Made by a program: the position numbers and the translations under genes
From: JBDKLC01 sp964500215
Lineage (GTDB): Bacteria > Patescibacteriota > Minisyncoccia > Phycocordibacterales > CAIZLB01
DNA: 15,099 bases
Assembly: GCA_964500215.1 (NCBI GenBank)
Contig: CAZCNA010000015.1
Span: 1-15,099, forward strand
Direction: 5' to 3'
Shown: piece after piece, positions 13,675 to 15,099 of the stretch
How the letters are laid out: each line of letters opens with the position of its first letter
How positions within the stretch are numbered: the stretch's first letter is position 1
Notes under the pieces: model-generated
Database searches by the model: none
What the model was told of the DNA's origin: nothing
The model's input: only the letters and a program-made list of their open reading frames with translations

Positions 13675-13890
13675 TTAATTTGCAACACTTTTTATAAATG
13701 CAAATATTTCAACAAGGTCTGCCCAAACTAATTTGAGCATGTCACGTACATATATAGCAAAGTTGTGAACCCATTCTTTTGCCAAGAGCGTTCTGATATC
13801 AATGTGCAAAAGCTGTAATACAACAAGTGCCACGATGATAACAACAATAAGCTCTACAAATCCTTTATTATTTTTTGATGGTTTGTTCAT
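13675..13890 (-). CDS. Small single-helix membrane protein (71 residues)
   Basis: This small protein has a basic, polar start (MNKPSKNNKG), one long hydrophobic helix (about 11-29, FVELIVVIIVALVVLQLLH), and a C-terminal half of amphipathic, Trp-containing helix (about 35-70, with WVHNFAIYVRDMLKLVWADLVEIF). From memory, similar short proteins are common in Parcubacteria, with unknown function. Support for a real gene: a likely -10 (TATACA, 13900-13905 minus) nine bases before the ATG, an oriented terminator 60 bases after the stop, and a clear protein-like hydrophobic pattern. The KGF-E-hydrophobic start recalls type IV prepilins but the Glu is at position 3 instead of 5, so I do not call it a pilin. 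The asparagine synthase gene lies 70 bases upstream on the same strand. Confidence 0.75.
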   Translation of the reverse strand: MNKPSKNNKGFVELIVVIIVALVVLQLLHIDIRTLLAKEWVHNFAIYVRDMLKLVWADLVEIFAFIKSVAN

Positions 13891-13899
13891 ATGCCGTTT

Positions 13900-13905
13900 T
13901 GTATA
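13900..13905 (-). promoter_or_regulatory. Candidate -10 box of the 71-residue protein gene
   Basis: TATACA on the minus strand, nine bases before the ATG at 13890, in the gap after the asparagine synthase stop. No clear -35. Fits the near-leaderless pattern. Confidence 0.35.
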
Positions 13906-13960
13906 GTTTGGTCTATGAAAAGATTAATTTTTGAATGTAGTAATCCGGTTACGTATCTGC

Positions 13961-15099
13961 TTAGTTGGTATTCGGATTCTTAACATATACATCATACCAT
14001 AATGCAAACATTAACAAGATGTAGATCTTGCGTGAGTGATCGGCATTCTGTTTGAGGTGTTCATCCACAAGCGTATCAATATATGCCATGTTCATATGTG
14101 ACTGGATATACTCATTGTTGCGAATCAATTGCATAACATCATCAGGTCGTTCACGGAGCCACTGCTTAATTGGTGTTGGAAAGCCAAGCTTTTTTCGGTC
14201 GGACGTTTCTTGTGGAAGAATTGATCGAAATGCTTCTCGAAGAATATATTTTGTCTTGCCGTTTTTGTATTTGAGTGCGTCTGGAATCTTTTCAGAAAGT
14301 TTTGCAACCTCAATATCCAAAAATGGCACGCGAAGTTCAAGTGAATGAGCCATTGTCATTTTGTCTGCTTTGGCAAGAATGTCCCCAGGAAGCCAATAGT
14401 TGAGGTCTATATATTGCATTTTGCGGGAATCAGTCTCCCCTTTCACTTGTGAATAATGAGGTGCCAGTGACAACGGGTGCATAGGTGCGCTTGTATCAGT
14501 TTCCTTCCACATCTTTTGTTGTTCAGAAGGCTTGAAGATATACGCGTTTCCGATGTATCGATCTTCGAGTTTTTGAAGTGCTCGCTTGAGGTAATTTTTT
14601 CCATAAAAATTAATTGGAAAAGATAGGAGTGGTTGTATAACTGCCTTCTTTAGAAATGCTGGAAGTTTTGCGACTGGTGCCAATGCAAACGGCTCACGAT
14701 ATATATTGTATCCACCAAACAACTCGTCTGATCCTTCACCAGAGAGTACAACTTTCACTTTCTTTCGAGCTTCGCGAGCGAGAAAATACAGAGCCACTGC
14801 TGATGGATCTGCAACTGGCTCATCAAAATGCCATGCGATTGTGCGCAATTCCTTAAAGTATTCATCAAATGAAACTTTGATTTCTTGGTGATCTGTTCCA
14901 AGTTTTTCGGCAACGATACGGGCTTCTGAATGTTCGCTCACGTGATCAAATCCAATCGTAAAAGTAGAAACAGGACCAGCCTTTGCTTGATTACGAAGCT
15001 CTTGTACGAGTGTCACGATGATCGCACTATCAACACCGCCCGAGAGAAATGCACCAACAGGTACATCACTAATCATATGGTGAGCAACGGAGTCTTTGA
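13961..15099 (-). CDS. asnB: Asparagine synthase (glutamine-hydrolysing), C-terminal synthetase domain; 5' part outside the window
   Basis: AsnB-type enzymes make asparagine from aspartate, ATP and ammonia taken from glutamine. The minus frame is open to the right edge, showing the last 378 residues; the N-terminal glutaminase domain and start are outside. The visible part begins KDSVAHHMISDVPVGAFLSG and has the PP-loop SGGVDS at 15026-15043, the ATP/Mg segment LSGEGSDELFGGY, the FDEPVADPSA motif and a C-terminal helical region (LSLELRVPFLD-like: AHSLELRVPFLDIEVAKLSEK in two adjoining parts). Motifs look intact, so this half should be active. Relatives of AsnB also amidate surface sugars in glycan clusters, so a role in surface polysaccharide is an alternative that neighbours to the right would settle. 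The 71-residue gene follows 70 bases past the stop. Confidence 0.93.
   Translation of the reverse strand, partial: KDSVAHHMISDVPVGAFLSGGVDSAIIVTLVQELRNQAKAGPVSTFTIGFDHVSEHSEARIVAEKLGTDHQEIKVSFDEYFKELRTIAWHFDEPVADPSAVALYFLAREARKKVKVVLSGEGSDELFGGYNIYREPFALAPVAKLPAFLKKAVIQPLLSFPINFYGKNYLKRALQKLEDRYIGNAYIFKPSEQQKMWKETDTSAPMHPLSLAPHYSQVKGETDSRKMQYIDLNYWLPGDILAKADKMTMAHSLELRVPFLDIEVAKLSEKIPDALKYKNGKTKYILREAFRSILPQETSDRKKLGFPTPIKQWLRERPDDVMQLIRNNEYIQSHMNMAYIDTLVDEHLKQNADHSRKIYILLMFALWYDVYVKNPNTN

Noticed and set aside
13831..13890. Type IV prepilin-like start (KGF...E...hydrophobic) in the 71-residue protein
   Set aside because: The Glu is at position 3 after the Gly instead of 5, no pilin-like C-terminal domain follows, and no pilus genes are nearby.

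Overview
The window looks like part of a small bacterial genome of the Candidate Phyla Radiation (Patescibacteria), most like Parcubacteria. This is inference from several things: the bL27 sequence begins MATKKAAGTAKN instead of the usual MAHKKAGG; there are several small single-helix membrane proteins and secreted Gmad2, PKD and IPT proteins; genes are tightly packed; and almost no start codon has a Shine-Dalgarno sequence. There are 15 protein genes (two cut by the window edges, one frameshifted) and no rRNA, tRNA, CRISPR array or insertion sequence that I can see.

Region 1 (1-4158, all minus) holds information-processing genes. Transcription runs from cysS into a 186-residue membrane protein that starts one base after the cysS stop, then the replicative helicase dnaB, then recR, which leaves the window on the left. 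Region 2 (4159-6364) starts with a divergent promoter region, followed by a PDZ-S41 C-terminal processing protease and ribosomal protein bL9 on plus. bL27 lies convergent on minus, and a perfect 17-bp hairpin between rplI and rpmA can end transcription from both sides.

Region 3 (6433-10547, all plus) is an envelope and secretion block. It has a one-helix protein with a Lys/Ser/Thr-rich tail, a lysozyme-like peptidoglycan hydrolase behind an elaborate promoter and leader, a membrane-anchored SGNH/GDSL esterase, a membrane-anchored Gmad2-domain protein, and a secreted protein combining a peptidoglycan-binding domain, a PPVY-repeat linker, PKD, IPT and a C-terminal DSRCP domain. Together these could bind and trim peptidoglycan and modify the cell surface.

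Region 4 (10553-12539, plus) is a tight set: an AlkD-like DNA alkylation repair protein, an HD-domain nucleotide hydrolase of YfbR/HDDC2 type, and a YgjP-like metallopeptidase broken by a frameshift just before its HELCH motif. Region 5 (12575-13246) is an AT-rich gene of foreign codon usage whose N-terminus resembles the homing-endonuclease-associated repeat. About 430 bases without a gene follow, bounded by opposing terminator-like hairpins. Region 6 (13675-15099, minus) has a 71-residue membrane protein and the C-terminal synthetase domain of an asparagine synthase that runs off the right edge.

Two genome-wide habits stand out. Arginine is mostly encoded by CGA, even in ribosomal proteins. 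Many genes have a -10-like hexamer only 7 to 10 bases before the start codon, which suggests leaderless mRNAs.
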